This document shows, in pieces, positions 17,002 through 25,275 of a stretch of DNA of 64,000 bases. The stretch covers positions 3,352,001 to 3,416,000 of the forward strand of contig NZ_CP016808.1 in the NCBI RefSeq assembly GCF_002741035.1. The letters run 5' to 3'. The translations under genes and the position numbers were made by a program. Position 1 is the stretch's first letter, and every line of letters starts with the position of its first letter. The DNA is from Paenibacillus sp. BIHB 4019 (GTDB lineage: Bacteria; Bacillota; Bacilli; Paenibacillales; Paenibacillaceae). The notes under the pieces were generated by a model. It worked only from the letters and a program-made list of their open reading frames with translations, was not told the origin of the DNA and made no database searches.

Positions 17002-18210
17002 TTGGATGAGTTTGCAAGCATCAGCCATTGGACGGCGGGCAGACAGTCCGCTGAGTGGCAGCAGCAAAGAGGCGTGACGCTCGGCATTGGCGATGATACA
17101 GCCATCATTGCTCCTGCGGGGATGTCGGATGAGCTGGATGGTCCGCTGGAGCTGCTGATGGCCGTCGACACGATGGTGGAGACGGTGCACTTTAATGCGT
17201 ATACGATGACCGATGAGGATGTCGGATATAAGGCGCTTGCCGCGAACGTGAGCGATATCGCGGCAATGGGCGGTGTGCCGCGGCATGCGCTCGTGTCCGT
17301 GAGCGTGCCGGCGGCATATGGGCCGGAGCGGATAGCCCGGCTCTATGATGGGCTTTATGCGTGCGCCGCGGATTACGGCGTCGCGATTGTTGGCGGCGAT
17401 ACGACGTCTTCGCCGCAGCACTTGGTTGTTGCGGTGACGGTGACGGGCGCCGTCGAAGCTGGGCGGGCTTTGCGCCGCTCCGGGGCAAAGCCCGGAGACG
17501 CGGTTGTGCTGACCGGTGCCATCGGACTGTCGGCGGCAGGTCTGCATTTGCTGCTCGCGCGCAAGCAGGAGCGGCAAGAGCAGACGGCGCACGGAGCAGC
17601 AGAAACGGGTGGAACGGGCAGAGCTAGTGATGCTAATGATGCTAATGATGCCAGTGGGACGCAGTCTGCTGTCGATTTGCAAGCGGCAAGCTCTGCGGGC
17701 GTTTCAAATCAACCGCAGCACGGAGAGGTGCGTGGAGCGGCAGCGCTCATAGGGGCGCATTGCCGTCCTGCACCTTCCGTGCGTGCGGGACGTTTGCTGC
17801 TTGAGCGTGGCAGCTGTAATTCCCTTAATGATGTAAGCGATGGGCTTGCCAGCGAAGCATGGGAGATTGCCGAAGCCTCACAATGCTGCCTTGTGCTCAA
17901 GGAAGATATGCTTCCACGCAGCGGCAGTATGGCTGCTTATGCGGCGGATGTTGGCATTGATCCGCTGGAGTGGATGCTTTATGGCGGCGAGGATTATGTG
18001 CTGATAGGCACAATGGAAGCCGCTGATGTGCAGGCAGCACGCGAAGCTTTCCATGCCGAAGGCTTGCCATTTTATATCGTTGGCGAGGTGAGGCAGGGGG
18101 CGCCTTCAGTGGTGCTGGAGCCGGCGTTGTCGGGCAAAGCGGACGGGGCTGCTGCCAAGGGCAAGTGTATGCCCCTTGCCAAGCGAGGCTATAATCATTT
18201 TAAGAAATGA
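17002..18210 (+). CDS. thiL: Thiamine-monophosphate kinase with a low-complexity insert
   Basis: Phosphorylates thiamine phosphate to thiamine diphosphate with ATP, the last step of cofactor synthesis. It belongs to the PurM/ThiL fold: GIGDDTAII (about residues 29-37), the family's metal-binding aspartates in [12 protein letters not shown], the hallmark [14 protein letters not shown] (~79-92), VGGDTTSS, and C-terminal [10 protein letters not shown] and YGGEDYVLI. At 402 residues it is about 70 longer than usual. The excess is a hydrophilic stretch near residues 190-245 with an imperfect Ala-Asn-Asp repeat, probably a disordered loop. TTG start with AAAGGGG 9 nt upstream. First gene of thiL-tsaE-tsaB-rimI-tsaD. 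Confidence 0.92.
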   Translation: MDEFASISHWTAGRQSAEWQQQRGVTLGIGDDTAIIAPAGMSDELDGPLELLMAVDTMVETVHFNAYTMTDEDVGYKALAANVSDIAAMGGVPRHALVSVSVPAAYGPERIARLYDGLYACAADYGVAIVGGDTTSSPQHLVVAVTVTGAVEAGRALRRSGAKPGDAVVLTGAIGLSAAGLHLLLARKQERQEQTAHGAAETGGTGRASDANDANDASGTQSAVDLQAASSAGVSNQPQHGEVRGAAALIGAHCRPAPSVRAGRLLLERGSCNSLNDVSDGLASEAWEIAEASQCCLVLKEDMLPRSGSMAAYAADVGIDPLEWMLYGGEDYVLIGTMEAADVQAAREAFHAEGLPFYIVGEVRQGAPSVVLEPALSGKADGAAAKGKCMPLAKRGYNHFKK

Positions 18211-18225
18211 AATTGGGTGAATAAG

Positions 18226-18723
18226 ATGCAAACAGCGATTGGAGAAGCACAGTGGAAGGCGGGCAGCACGAAGGATACGGAAACACTTGCGATGCTTATT
18301 GCTTCATGGGCAAAGCCGGGCATGCTGCTGGCGCTTGACGGCGATCTTGGTGCGGGGAAAACGACGTTTTCGCAGTTTTTTGCGAAAGCCATTGGTGTGC
18401 AGGGCATAGTAAACAGTCCGACCTTTACGATTATCAAAGAATATGAAGGCGCTGAGATGCCCTTTTATCATATGGATGTTTATCGCGTATCCCTTGAGGA
18501 AGCGGACGAGCTGGGACTTGACGAATATTTTTACGGCAGCGGCGTGACGATTGTGGAATGGGCAAGCTTGATCGAAGAGCTTTTGCCCGAGGAGCGCTTA
18601 GAGCTGTATTTGGAGCATACGGGCGGCGAAGAGCGGGTAATTCGGCTGAAAGGCATCGGAGAAGCTTACGCGGGCTGGTGCCAGTCTTTGAATGACAGGG
18701 AAGTAGGGAAGCAACATGGTTGA
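18226..18723 (+). CDS. tsaE: tRNA t6A37 biosynthesis ATPase TsaE
   Basis: The P-loop ATPase that works with TsaB and TsaD to attach threonylcarbamoyl to A37 of ANN-decoding tRNAs. The Walker A sequence [10 protein letters not shown] (residues ~38-47) is followed by [12 protein letters not shown] and the family signature FYHMDVYR, with VEWAS later. At 165 residues it is of normal length. ATG at 18226 with GGTGA 5 nt upstream is preferred over the in-frame GTG at 18217. Its 3' end overlaps tsaB by 8 nt, which fits stoichiometric coexpression of the complex. Confidence 0.93.
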   Translation: MQTAIGEAQWKAGSTKDTETLAMLIASWAKPGMLLALDGDLGAGKTTFSQFFAKAIGVQGIVNSPTFTIIKEYEGAEMPFYHMDVYRVSLEEADELGLDEYFYGSGVTIVEWASLIEELLPEERLELYLEHTGGEERVIRLKGIGEAYAGWCQSLNDREVGKQHG

Positions 18724-19705
18724 GCAGGCGGAGCAGCCCATATTAGCATTTGATACCTCGACGGCGGCCCTCGCGGCGGCTGTTATTCAAGGTGATCGGA
18801 TTATAGGTGAAATTCAATCTTTTGCGGAGCGCAATCACTCCGTTTATATTATTACACATTTAAAGCAGCTGCTTGAGGATTGCGGTGTAAGCAAGAAGGA
18901 GCTTGGCGGCATCGCTGTAGGCGGCGGCCCAGGCTCTTACACGGGCATGCGAATTGCGGTAACGGCCGCTAAGACGCTTGCTTGGACTTGGGATAAGCCG
19001 TTAGTAGCGCTGTCCAGCCTTGAAGCGATTGCTTACGGGGCGTGTGAGCGATTAAAACAAACCGATGCGATGATTTCAACCGTGCAGCAACCAATTCAGG
19101 CGGATCACCCTAATATGAACAAGATGGCTGTATGGTTCATTCCTATCATGGATGCAAGGCGGGGCCAGGTATATACGGCAAGCTTCTCTTATGCGTATGG
19201 TGATCAATGGAAACGCCGTGCGCCAGATGGAATCAGGCTGATGCGGGATTGGGTCGACCAGTTATTGGAGCAAGTTCAGGAGCGGGGACAAGAGCAGGAA
19301 CAAAAGCAAGAGCGGGCTGAGCTTAAGCCAACTCAGGATCCAGCTGGATATGTTACTAAAATTTACATCACTGGCGATCTTAAGCTCCATGAGGCGGAGG
19401 CGCAGCGGCTCGTAGAAGGCTGTGCAGAAGCGGGTGTAGAGGTTAGTCTGTTTCCTCATGAGCTCGAAGGCAGAGCGATAGCTGAGCTGGGGCGGAAACG
19501 CTTGCTTGCGGGGGATATAGATGACCTCCATACGCTTGCGCCAAACTATACACAGCTGCATGAGGCGGAAGTTAAGCTGCAGGAGAAGGAAGCTTCTCTA
19601 AAGGCTGAACAGGAAGCTGAAAGGGCAGCCGCCCAAACGGCTTCTCTAAAGGCTGCAATTAATGCCGATGTGGATGCGGCTCGAGTAAAGGATGCGGAGC
19701 CATGA
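18716..19705 (+). CDS. tsaB: tRNA t6A37 biosynthesis protein TsaB, with insert and extended tail
   Basis: The ASKHA-fold partner of TsaD in t6A synthesis. ILAFDTSTAALAAAV opens the first domain, and GGGPGSYTGMRIAVTAAKTLAW (split at about residues 65-86) is the family signature. At 329 residues it is about 90 longer than usual. The extras are a Gln/Glu-rich stretch around residues 180-205 and a C-terminal Ala/Glu/Lys helical tail of about 45 residues that looks like a coiled coil. Both are poorly conserved types of sequence and probably dispensable. It overlaps tsaE by 8 nt and rimI by 4 nt (ATGA), so translation is coupled. Confidence 0.92.
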   Translation: MVEQAEQPILAFDTSTAALAAAVIQGDRIIGEIQSFAERNHSVYIITHLKQLLEDCGVSKKELGGIAVGGGPGSYTGMRIAVTAAKTLAWTWDKPLVALSSLEAIAYGACERLKQTDAMISTVQQPIQADHPNMNKMAVWFIPIMDARRGQVYTASFSYAYGDQWKRRAPDGIRLMRDWVDQLLEQVQERGQEQEQKQERAELKPTQDPAGYVTKIYITGDLKLHEAEAQRLVEGCAEAGVEVSLFPHELEGRAIAELGRKRLLAGDIDDLHTLAPNYTQLHEAEVKLQEKEASLKAEQEAERAAAQTASLKAAINADVDAARVKDAEP

Positions 19706-20208
19706 TGAGAGAAATCAATCGGGATGAAATGATTTATCGGTCCATGACGTTGCAGGATATACCGTTTATTGTGGCGATCGAGCAGGAGGCCTTCACAGGT
19801 CCGTGGACAGCAGAGGCTTTTACCAATGAATTGACGAATAATATGTTTGCCAAATATATGGTGATGGAATACGAGAAGGAAGTTATCGGCTACGCGGGCA
19901 TGTGGGTTATCGTGGACGAGGCGCATGTGACGAATGTAGCAGTACGTTCCGATCATCGCGGACAAGGGCTTGGCAAGCTGCTGCTGGGCGAGCTTCAGCG
20001 GACGGCAGTATTTTTCGGCGCGAACAAAATGACGCTGGAGGTCCGGGTATCCAACGAGGTGGCGCAGCGGCTTTACCGCAGCCTTGGTTTTGAATCGTCG
20101 GGCATTCGTCCCGGTTATTATTCGGATAATCAGGAGGATGCGCTCATTATGTGGGCGGAGCTTGATACGAGCAGCTTAGGCGTCCGGGAAGAGGGGCAGG
20201 AGTATTGA
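19702..20208 (+). CDS. rimI: Ribosomal-protein-alanine N-acetyltransferase
   Basis: A GNAT acetyltransferase that acetylates the N-terminal alanine of ribosomal protein S18. The acetyl-CoA loop is [15 protein letters not shown] (about residues 72-86), with motif [21 protein letters not shown], which is typical of RimI. At 168 residues it is slightly longer than Escherichia coli RimI. Its ATG overlaps the tsaB stop (ATGA). The position between tsaB and tsaD is conserved in many Bacillota. Confidence 0.92.
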   Translation: MMREINRDEMIYRSMTLQDIPFIVAIEQEAFTGPWTAEAFTNELTNNMFAKYMVMEYEKEVIGYAGMWVIVDEAHVTNVAVRSDHRGQGLGKLLLGELQRTAVFFGANKMTLEVRVSNEVAQRLYRSLGFESSGIRPGYYSDNQEDALIMWAELDTSSLGVREEGQEY

Positions 20209-20210
20209 GC

Positions 20211-21287
20211 ATGCAACAACAGGAAACGGTGAAAGCGGCAGCGGAAAATGAAGGCAAGTCAGGCCTTATTCTTGCCATTGAGACGAGCTGTGATGAAACA
20301 TCCGTTGCCGTCATTCAGGACGGTAAACATATATTATCGAATGTCATTTCGAGCCAAATCGAGGTGCATCAGCGCTTTGGCGGCGTTGTGCCGGAAATTG
20401 CCTCGCGCAAGCATGTTGAGGTCATTACGCTGATGATTGAACAGGCTATTGCTGAAGCGGGCATGGAGCTGAAGGATTTGTCCGCGATTGCGGTGACGCA
20501 GGGGCCGGGACTGGTAGGCGCACTGCTTGTCGGAATCGTAGCGGCCAAAACACTGGCAATGGCGCTAGATTTGCCCTTGATCGGCACCCATCATATTGCG
20601 GGACATATTTATGCCAACCAGCTCGTGCATGAGCTGGAATATCCGTGCATGGCGCTCGTCGTTTCTGGCGGGCACACGGAGCTCGTGCTGCTCGAAAATG
20701 AAGGCTCCTTCCGCATGATCGGGCGTACGCGCGACGATGCGGTTGGGGAAGCATACGACAAAGTAGCTCGTTCGCTCAAGCTGCCTTATCCGGGCGGGCC
20801 GCATATCGACCGGCTGGCTTCAGAAGCAACGGAAGCGCTGGCGCTGCCAAGGGCCTGGCTGGAGGCGGACTCCTATGATTTCAGCTTCAGCGGCTTGAAG
20901 TCGGCGGTGCTGGCGGTTATTAACCAGACGCAGATGCGCGGGGACACGCTTAATGAAGCGGCGCTGGCACGGGGCTTTCAAGAGTCGGTCATTGAGGTGC
21001 TTGTTGAAAAAGCGCTTCGCGCCGTTCGCGCCTATGGCGCCAAGCAACTGCTGCTGTGCGGAGGCGTCGCGGCAAATCGCGGCCTGCGGGCAGCTCTGGC
21101 TTCCCGCTGCGAAGCGGAAGCCGTGCCGCTGCTCATTCCGCCGCTGACGCTATGCACGGATAACGCGGCGATGATCGGAGCTGCCGCATTCCTGAAATGG
21201 CAGCGCGGCGAATATTCATCGCTCGATCTTAAAGCCGAGCCAAGCTTCAGTCTGGAAGGCTGGATGGCACCGCAGGTGCAGAGCTAG
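20211..21287 (+). CDS. tsaD: tRNA N6-threonylcarbamoyladenosine synthase TsaD
   Basis: Transfers the threonylcarbamoyl group from TC-AMP to A37 of tRNA; formerly annotated Gcp or O-sialoglycoprotein endopeptidase. The metal-binding pair H128 and H132 lies in [10 protein letters not shown], with [30 protein letters not shown] and [11 protein letters not shown] downstream, all diagnostic. At 358 residues it is of normal length. The ATG at 20211 has AGGAG 8 nt upstream; the TTG at 20205 that overlaps the rimI stop is too close to it. It is the last gene of the five-gene unit; the leuA leader promoter begins 37 nt after its stop. Confidence 0.95.
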   Translation: MQQQETVKAAAENEGKSGLILAIETSCDETSVAVIQDGKHILSNVISSQIEVHQRFGGVVPEIASRKHVEVITLMIEQAIAEAGMELKDLSAIAVTQGPGLVGALLVGIVAAKTLAMALDLPLIGTHHIAGHIYANQLVHELEYPCMALVVSGGHTELVLLENEGSFRMIGRTRDDAVGEAYDKVARSLKLPYPGGPHIDRLASEATEALALPRAWLEADSYDFSFSGLKSAVLAVINQTQMRGDTLNEAALARGFQESVIEVLVEKALRAVRAYGAKQLLLCGGVAANRGLRAALASRCEAEAVPLLIPPLTLCTDNAAMIGAAAFLKWQRGEYSSLDLKAEPSFSLEGWMAPQVQS

Positions 21288-21323
21288 ACTAACGGCTGCT
21301 CGAAATTTTTTTGAGTGCTGTGA

Positions 21324-21352
21324 TTGACATCTAATTTTTGTAGGCATATAAT
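21324..21352 (+). promoter_or_regulatory. Strong sigma-A promoter of the leuA leader
   Basis: A perfect TTGACA (21324-21329) and TATAAT (21347-21352) with a 17-bp spacer. It lies 37 bp after tsaD and about 1.24 kb before the leuA start codon, so the transcript carries the whole double T-box leader. Confidence 0.9.
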
Positions 21353-21374
21353 AGGCAACAATACTTTGAACTTC

Positions 21375-21712
21375 ATATTCTGCAAACGCAAGGAACAGGA
21401 ATAGTAGGGCCATTCCCGGAATGAACAGAGAGCTGCGGGCTAGTGCAACGCAGTCGACGGAAGCCTGAAGCTCGCCTGGGAGCGGAACAGTGGAACAGCT
21501 GGCTAACCATGGATAGCCAGAATTACTACACTGTCACGGCTAACCCCCGTAATCGGGTGCGCATCAATCAACATCCGGAGTTGATGATGTGCCTAAGGTG
21601 GGCATTCTAATTTGCTGCAATAGCAAAGCGGAAGGTCAACAAGGGTGGTACCGCGCAGGATTATAATAAGCCTGTCGTCTCTTGATTTATTCAAGAGACG
21701 ACAGGCTTTTCT
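21375..21712 (+). promoter_or_regulatory. Leucine T-box riboswitch 1
   Basis: A T-box leader that reads tRNA-Leu charging. Stem I contains the AGAGAGC-type conserved segment (from about 21427) and a specifier loop with CTC (21471-21473) followed by GCCTGGGAG. The antiterminator carries the T-box sequence AGGGTGGTACCGCG (from 21642). The competing terminator is an 18-bp perfect stem (21668-21685 with 21691-21708) followed by TTTTCTT. Uncharged tRNA-Leu pairing at TGG of the T-box should favour read-through. CUC is a leucine codon, matching the leuA gene downstream. Confidence 0.9.
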
Positions 21713-21764
21713 TGTTGTTTGGAAGTTCAAAGTTGGAAGCGAGCTATGAAATGAGCAAGCAGGC

Positions 21765-22250
21765 AAGTTATACATGAACCAGCACAATAAGCTGAAATCA
21801 CATACAGAAAACGCATTGAACAGGAGTAGTAGAGCGGTAAAGCGGGACAACAGCGGGAACCTTGAGCGAGGCGCGGCAGGCGGATAACAAAGCTGCTGCA
21901 TGGTCGACAAGGAGCGCTGCAGAGAGCTGCGGGATGGTGCGACGCAGTCGAAGCTTACGTTCGAACTCGCCTGGGAGCGGAATGATGGAACCATAGGTGC
22001 AGGCAGCTGCGGTTAGCTGCAAGCCTAATGCGTACATCGTTACGGAATCAGCCCCCGTCATCGGGCATCAAGCGGGTGTGGACCCGCGCGAATGTTGCAG
22101 GCATGGGATTATCCATCCAGCAGCAGCGTGAAAAGAGAAGCCAATCCGGTTTTTCTGCTCCAGCGCATACAGGGTCCGGCCAATTAGAGTGGTACCACGG
22201 TGGGTGAAAAGCCTGTCGTCTCTTTCAATTAGAGACGGCAGGCTTTTTTT
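21765..22250 (+). promoter_or_regulatory. Leucine T-box riboswitch 2
   Basis: A second complete T-box in series with the first. The AGAGAGCTGCGGG segment (from about 21920) closely resembles that of T-box 1. The specifier CTC is at 21966-21968 in the context GAACTCGCCTGGGAG. The T-box element GAGTGGTACCACGG lies at about 22187-22200, and the terminator stem is 22207-22223 with 22231-22247 followed by seven or more T. The resemblance of the two stems I suggests duplication. Both must be antiterminated for leuA to be transcribed. Confidence 0.9.
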
Positions 22251-22290
22251 AATATAAGCATTTATAAATTTTACCTTTATAAACAGCTTA

Positions 22291-22545
22291 TATTTCTCGG
22301 AATAAAACGCGCCGCGCTGCCAAAGGACGGCGACAGCCGTTTCACCTTGAAATATAGGAAAGGATGTTCTAACGCAATCCTTTCTCTATATTTCTCGGAA
22401 TGAAACGCGCCGCGCCGCCAAAGGATGGCGGCAGCCGTTTCACCTTGAAATATAGGAAAGGATGTTCTAACGCAATCCTTTCTCTATATTTCTCGGAATG
22501 AAACGCGCCGCGCCGCCAAAGGATGGCGACAGCCGTTTCACCTTG
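22291..22545. repeat. 98-bp tandem repeat (about 2.6 copies) before leuA
   Basis: Units begin at 22291, 22389 and 22487; the third stops after about 59 bp. Each complete unit holds two palindromes. One is a GC-rich GAAACG...CGTTTC hairpin (22304-22342, 22402-22440, 22500-22538) sharing its GGATGGCGACAGCCGTTT core with the elements at 7068 and 60853. The other is an AT-rich stem around AAAGGAT/ATCCTTT (22350-22393, 22448-22491). The array is transcribed as the last part of the leuA leader. Confidence 0.85.
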
Positions 22546-22592
22546 GTCGTAGCAACAGCTATATTTAACTAAAATTTCAGGAGGTCATAACG

Positions 22593-24164
22593 ATGACAAC
22601 GACAAATGAGATGAATAACGGAATGAGAAAAATTCAAATTTTTGATACGACGCTGCGTGATGGCGAGCAGTCTCCGGGCGCTTCCATCGATCCTGAGCGT
22701 AAAATTATTATCGCCCGCCAACTGGGCAAGCTGGGCATTGACGTCATCGAGCCGGGCTTTGCGATTTCCAGTCCCGGCGAATTTGCAGCGATCCAGCAAA
22801 TTTCCCGCGAGCTGCAGCATGTTGAAATTGCCGGCTTTGCCCGCATGATGAAGGTTGATATTGATGCGGCGGTCAAGGCGACGCAGGATGCGGCAAGAAG
22901 AAGGCTGCATCTGTTTATTTCTTCGTCCGACATTCATCTGCAGCACCAACTGAACAAAACGCGCCAGGAAGTGGTGCAAATCGCCCGTGAGATGATAGCT
23001 TACGGCAAGCAGTTCGTAGATGAAATTGAATTTTCAGCGATGGATGCAACGCGCTCGAATCGCAATTTTGTTATAGAGCTGGTCGAAGCGGCCATAGCTG
23101 AAGGGGCGACAATCATCAATCTGCCAGATACGCTGGGCTATGCGATGCCGGACGAAATCGATGATATGTTCCGCTCTGTCCGTCGTCTGGCTAGAGGCGG
23201 AGAAACGGTTCGCTACAGCACTCATTGCCATAATGATCTGGGGATGGCAGCTGCGAACAGTCTGGCGGCCATTCGTGCAGGTGCGACGCAGGTAGAGGTT
23301 ACCGTCAATGGCGTTGGAGAGCGCGCAGGCAACTGTTCGCTTGAGGAAATCGCGATGATTATTGAAACTCGCAAGTCGGTTCTGCAAATGGAGACGCGGA
23401 TTGATCAAAGCGAAATTTATGAAACGTCGCGGATGGTCAGCCGGGCGATGCATTATCCAATTGCGTATAATAAGCCGATTGTGGGCCGCAATGCGTTCCA
23501 GCATGAGTCTGGCATTCATCAGGACGGCCTGCTGAAAAACCGCAATACGTATGAAATCATGGACCCGGAAGCGATGGGCATTCCACGCAGCATGATCGTG
23601 CTGGGCAGGCACTCCGGCCGCCACGCGATCAAGCATCGCCTGTCCGAATACGGAATTGCCGTAGAAGGCGAGGAGCTGGTTAATGTATACAACCGCTTCA
23701 AGCAAGTAGCCGATGAGAAAAAGCTGGTGACGGATAATGAACTGATTCGCATCGCTGGCGAAATGACGGCTACGCAGCCTGACCCTTACATGCTGACCGA
23801 TCTGCAGGTGCTGTCGGGAAGTCATAAATCCCGTATTGCGACCGTGACGATTCGTGAAAATGATGCGGGCATCGAGCGTTCCTATACAGGATCTGGCGAA
23901 GGGCCTCTAGAAGCGGTGATTCACTGTATTCAGCAAGCTATCCCTGTTGCAGCAGAGTTTGAGGATCTGGAAATCCATTCGTTGTCCACAGGCGAGGATG
24001 CACATGGCGAGGCAGTCGTGACGATTGTCCACGCTGGCGAGCGCTATCGTGGAACTTCGATTCATAGCGACATTGTATATGCAGCCGCGCAGGCGTACGT
24101 GGGAGCCTGCAATCAAGCGATGCTGACCATTAATAAACGGGCGAATGAACAAAATGTAATTTAA
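22593..24164 (+). CDS. leuA: 2-isopropylmalate synthase
   Basis: Condenses acetyl-CoA with 2-ketoisovalerate to 2-isopropylmalate, the first committed step to leucine. The catalytic TIM barrel opens with FDTTLRDGEQSPGA (residues ~17-30, metal-binding Asp). STHCHNDLGMAAANS (about 208-222) supplies the HxH metal ligands, and VNGVGERAGNCSLEE is the second family signature. The C-terminal ~130 residues form the LeuA allosteric domain that binds leucine, so feedback inhibition is expected besides T-box control. AGGAGG lies 8 nt before the ATG. leuB/C/D are not adjacent; a terminator follows directly. Confidence 0.95.
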   Translation: MTTTNEMNNGMRKIQIFDTTLRDGEQSPGASIDPERKIIIARQLGKLGIDVIEPGFAISSPGEFAAIQQISRELQHVEIAGFARMMKVDIDAAVKATQDAARRRLHLFISSSDIHLQHQLNKTRQEVVQIAREMIAYGKQFVDEIEFSAMDATRSNRNFVIELVEAAIAEGATIINLPDTLGYAMPDEIDDMFRSVRRLARGGETVRYSTHCHNDLGMAAANSLAAIRAGATQVEVTVNGVGERAGNCSLEEIAMIIETRKSVLQMETRIDQSEIYETSRMVSRAMHYPIAYNKPIVGRNAFQHESGIHQDGLLKNRNTYEIMDPEAMGIPRSMIVLGRHSGRHAIKHRLSEYGIAVEGEELVNVYNRFKQVADEKKLVTDNELIRIAGEMTATQPDPYMLTDLQVLSGSHKSRIATVTIRENDAGIERSYTGSGEGPLEAVIHCIQQAIPVAAEFEDLEIHSLSTGEDAHGEAVVTIVHAGERYRGTSIHSDIVYAAAQAYVGACNQAMLTINKRANEQNVI

Positions 24165-24182
24165 TAGCAAGCTCAAGAAAGG

Positions 24183-24227
24183 GACTTATTCACAGGGCAT
24201 TAAGCTTTGTGGATAAGTCTTTTTTTA
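24183..24227 (+). terminator. leuA terminator, overlapping two DnaA boxes
   Basis: GACTTATTCACA (24183-24194) pairs with TGTGGATAAGTC (24208-24219, one G-U pair), followed by seven T. The two arms are themselves opposed DnaA-box sequences. Confidence 0.85.
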
Positions 24228-24452
24228 TGCGTAAAATCAAGGGTTTGACTGGGGATGGGCTGTTCGTGGAAAGTGGATAGTTTTTTCACTTTATCGACAC
24301 TGGAATTGTGGATAATGTGAATAATTTTTTGAGAAAATCGATGGCATTAAAAATTTATTACGTTAACGTTTACAAATCCTTTATTTCCGTCGGAAAATGT
24401 CGACAGAATTTACTAACAATTTGCGTCGGATTGTGGACAACTTTGTGGATAA
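24186..24452. promoter_or_regulatory. Cluster of DnaA boxes
   Basis: Five matches to TTATNCACA or its complement lie within 267 bp: 24186-24194, 24208-24216, 24307-24315, 24316-24324 and 24444-24452. One-mismatch sites add 24291-24299 and 24432-24440. Three of the five are the strong TTATCCACA form. The DNA between them is AT-rich and has no gene. dnaA and dnaN are absent, so this is more likely a DnaA-titrating cluster than the replication origin. Confidence 0.7.
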
Positions 24453-24645
24453 CCATTTTCGATGTAAAAAATGAAAATTTCCTATAGGTTTCCTTTTAAT
24501 TTGCTTAATAACCTAAATTTATGCAGTTTTCCATCCGATATTAGAAAAATAGGATAAGAAATGGTTGGATTTTTATCCATACAAGGGCGCGCACGGTCGC
24601 AATTTCTGTGTACGGGAGCTCAGAAAATGAACGGGAGTGTGACAT

Positions 24646-25275
24646 GTGATGAAGTACGCGGATGAGAAGATCATTGCGATGATTTTCGGAGGAGTCAAGG
24701 AGGAGCAAGAGAAGGACCGCAAGGAGGAGGACTCGCCATCGCCGCCGCTTGAAGGGATGACGCTGCACGTTCAGGGAGAGCGTCACCAGTTTGCACGCCG
24801 CTTCATCCCCGGAGGGGAAGCATCGATTGTGCTGTCGCAGGCGTTTACAGTGATGGATGAGGGGACGGCAAGGCTGAAATATCCGGCGGAGCGGCGGCCT
24901 AAGCTGATTTTCACAAATGAGCAAACTTCGATTAACGTCGCTTTTCAGCAGACGGGCTTTGAGATTGAAGCAGATGATGTGGAGGAATTCAGCGGAACGA
25001 TGCTGGCCGTACTCAAGCGGTCGCAGCCTGCAGCGCGCTGGTTCCAAGAAGGCATGCGGGAGGTTGGCGGAAAGCAGGTTGCTTTTTTCGCTTATTTGAC
25101 GCCTGCGCTGGATTGCAATCTATACAATTTGATGCTGATTGCCGAGCTGAACGGACGAGCCATCGCCTGCACCTTCAACTGCATGGAAGAGGAAATGGAT
25201 GATTGGAAAAAGCTTGGGGAAGCGATGCTGGCCTCGATAAAATGGCATCTGCCCGAGAAGGAAGGTGACCGATAA
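24646..25275 (+). CDS. DcrB/Eag-like protein, putative effector chaperone
   Basis: A 209-residue soluble protein. After a charged, low-complexity stretch (residues 18-36), about 165 residues fit the DcrB/DUF1795-like pattern: alternating strands, a conserved-looking RRPKLIFTNEQTSINVAF, and a final helix DDWKKLGEAMLASIKW. In Proteobacteria, DUF1795 (EagR) proteins are chaperones that shield the hydrophobic segments of Rhs effectors for type VI secretion. It is the first gene of the toxin operon and its stop overlaps the next start (TAATG). A chaperone role for the hydrophobic region of the Rhs protein is inferred from this context. GTG start behind GGGAG. Confidence 0.6.
   Translation: MMKYADEKIIAMIFGGVKEEQEKDRKEEDSPSPPLEGMTLHVQGERHQFARRFIPGGEASIVLSQAFTVMDEGTARLKYPAERRPKLIFTNEQTSINVAFQQTGFEIEADDVEEFSGTMLAVLKRSQPAARWFQEGMREVGGKQVAFFAYLTPALDCNLYNLMLIAELNGRAIACTFNCMEEEMDDWKKLGEAMLASIKWHLPEKEGDR

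Noticed and set aside
22291..22545. The tandem repeats as a CRISPR array
   Set aside because: The 98-bp units are identical throughout, with no unique spacers, and no cas genes are in the window.
23034..23825. A minus-strand open frame over leuA
   Set aside because: Shadow of leuA without ribosome site or family.
24183..24460. The DnaA-box region as the chromosomal origin of replication
   Set aside because: dnaA, dnaN and the other origin-linked genes are absent, and the neighbours are leuA and a toxin operon. A titration cluster is more likely.
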